Positions 63,537 to 64,000 of a stretch of DNA of 64,000 bases are shown here, piece after piece. The DNA comes from NCEH01 sp043195135 (GTDB lineage Bacteria > Pseudomonadota > Alphaproteobacteria > Rhizobiales > Xanthobacteraceae). The stretch is from NCBI RefSeq assembly GCF_043195135.1, contig NZ_JBAFWP010000006.1; one strand, written 5' to 3'. The notes beneath the pieces are model-generated. The model was not told where the DNA came from. It was given only the letters and a program-made list of their open reading frames with translations, and made no database searches. Every line of letters begins with the position of its first letter. Within the stretch, counting starts at the first letter, position 1. The translations under genes were made by a program, and so were the position numbers.

Positions 63537-63552
63537 TGTTTCACGTGAAACA
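63537..63552. promoter_or_regulatory. parS: parS array site 13
   Basis: Perfect 16-bp parS, 28 bases downstream of the mnmE stop codon; the last of the array. Confidence 0.92.
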
Positions 63553-63580
63553 TTGGCCCCTCCCAGCCACGCGCCGCCGG

Positions 63581-64000
63581 TCACTTGCCGATGCAAAAGG
63601 TGCGGAAAAGGGTGTCGAGCACATCTTCGATATCCACCCGACCCACCAGCGCGTCGAGCGCCCGGGCGGCAAGGCGGAGGTCTTCCGCCAGCAGGTCCTC
63701 CCCGCCTCGCCCGGCACGCTTCAATGCAAGATCGAGATGCGCCAGCGCATCGCGCAGCGTGAGCCGCTGGCGCTCGCGGGTGATCAGGGCCGGCTCGCCG
63801 CCGCCGAGCTCCGACGCCCGTGCCTCGATCCGGGCGATGAGTTCCTCCATGCCCTGCCCCGTGGCGGCGGAAATGGCGAGCTCCTCGCCCGCGCTCGCGC
63901 CGCGCGGCGCATCGGCCCCGCGTCCCGCCCGGTCTGACTTGGTGCGCACGGCGAGCGCATGCGCCAGCTCGGGCGGCGGCGGCGCGCCGTCCTCGCTCAG
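63581..64000 (-). CDS. mnmE: tRNA modification GTPase MnmE, C-terminal part (partial)
   Basis: The last 139 codons are in the window; the gene continues past the right edge. The G4 motif of the G domain reads TKSD, and the protein ends in IEDVLDTLFRTFCIGK, the invariant MnmE terminus with its cysteine. MnmE and MnmG form one complex for wobble-uridine modification, so the two genes are normally adjacent; here the parS array separates them. Same strand as mnmG. Confidence 0.95.
   Translation of the reverse strand: MSEDGAPPPPELAHALAVRTKSDRAGRGADAPRGASAGEELAISAATGQGMEELIARIEARASELGGGEPALITRERQRLTLRDALAHLDLALKRAGRGGEDLLAEDLRLAARALDALVGRVDIEDVLDTLFRTFCIGK

Larger units (their letters stand above)
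61375..63552. repeat. parS array: 13 perfect centromere sites with modular spacers
   Basis: Between mnmG and mnmE, 13 perfect copies of TGTTTCACGTGAAACA, most extended to a 20-bp palindrome by flanking AA/TT, are spaced at about 95-99, 122-134 or 260-288 bases. Spacers belong to three recurring families (A, B, C) plus two unique ones, so the array grew by duplication of parS-plus-spacer blocks. No gene is seen; open frames here come from the repeats. It probably acts as an enlarged ParB-loading centre next to parAB. Confidence 0.93.

Noticed and set aside
61375..63552. Regularly repeated palindromes resembling a CRISPR array
   Set aside because: The repeats are 16-bp parS sites, spacers are 79-288 bases and belong to duplicated families, and no cas genes are present.
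61031..63762. Open frames over the array encoding repeated MFHVKH or NVSRETF peptides
   Set aside because: These motifs are just parS translated in two frames; frames are short, overlapping on both strands, and have no ribosome binding sites or conserved domain.

Overview
The window is GC-rich chromosomal DNA from an alphaproteobacterium. The infB-ylxR-nusA-rimP cluster, FixL/FixJ/FixK with a haem-PAS FixL, the mnmE-mnmG-rsmG-parA-parB locus and the Fur/Mur and BluB types all fit the Hyphomicrobiales (Rhizobiales). A Xanthobacteraceae- or Bradyrhizobium-like member is my best guess; the genus cannot be fixed from sequence reading alone. No rRNA, tRNA, IS element or CRISPR array was seen.

Layout. 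(1) 1-3358, minus strand: 5' end of infB, ylxR, nusA and rimP, tightly coupled, with a promoter near 3671-3698 just downstream of a G-rich 11-bp tandem repeat. (2) 3770-5620: an AT-rich island with a frameshifted anti-phage dCTP-deaminase-like gene (AvcD/DcdV type) and a small divergent ORF. (3) 5634-17388, mostly minus strand: trmB, metK, a PhrR-like regulator, lnt, corC, ybeY, phoH, miaB, a plsC-type acyltransferase, fur/mur, rimI, tsaB and an Nfu scaffold gene. (4) 17664-25058, plus strand: htpX, an rsmB-type methyltransferase gene, a heparinase-like gene, purH and hemN. (5) 25410-31853: an oxygen-response block (fixK divergent from fixLJ, a FixK-boxed single-domain response regulator, then an acyl-CoA synthetase/GNAT fusion). 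(6) 31921-45039: lysA with lptM, bluB, argH, a TlpA-type thioredoxin, a serine beta-lactamase-like protein, hbd-etfA-etfB, and a type I secretion HlyD/ABC pair, with a minisatellite between REP hairpins near 37.3 kb. (7) 45315-56468: ppc, a MazEF module with a palindromic operator, purA, a membrane protein, mutS and a PiT phosphate transporter. (8) 56621-64000: parB, parA, rsmG, mnmG, a 2.3-kb non-coding array, and the 3' end of mnmE.

The most striking feature is the mnmG-mnmE gap. It holds thirteen perfect 16-bp parS centromere sites (TGTTTCACGTGAAACA) in 2.2 kb, separated by three families of duplicated spacer modules. A further perfect parS lies inside rsmG, and a 15/16 match abuts metK about 50 kb away. 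Beside parAB this looks like an amplified centromere. Other leads are the deaminase gene broken at an A8 run, three FixK-type boxes in the hemN-fixK-response-regulator block, and the MazEF operator.
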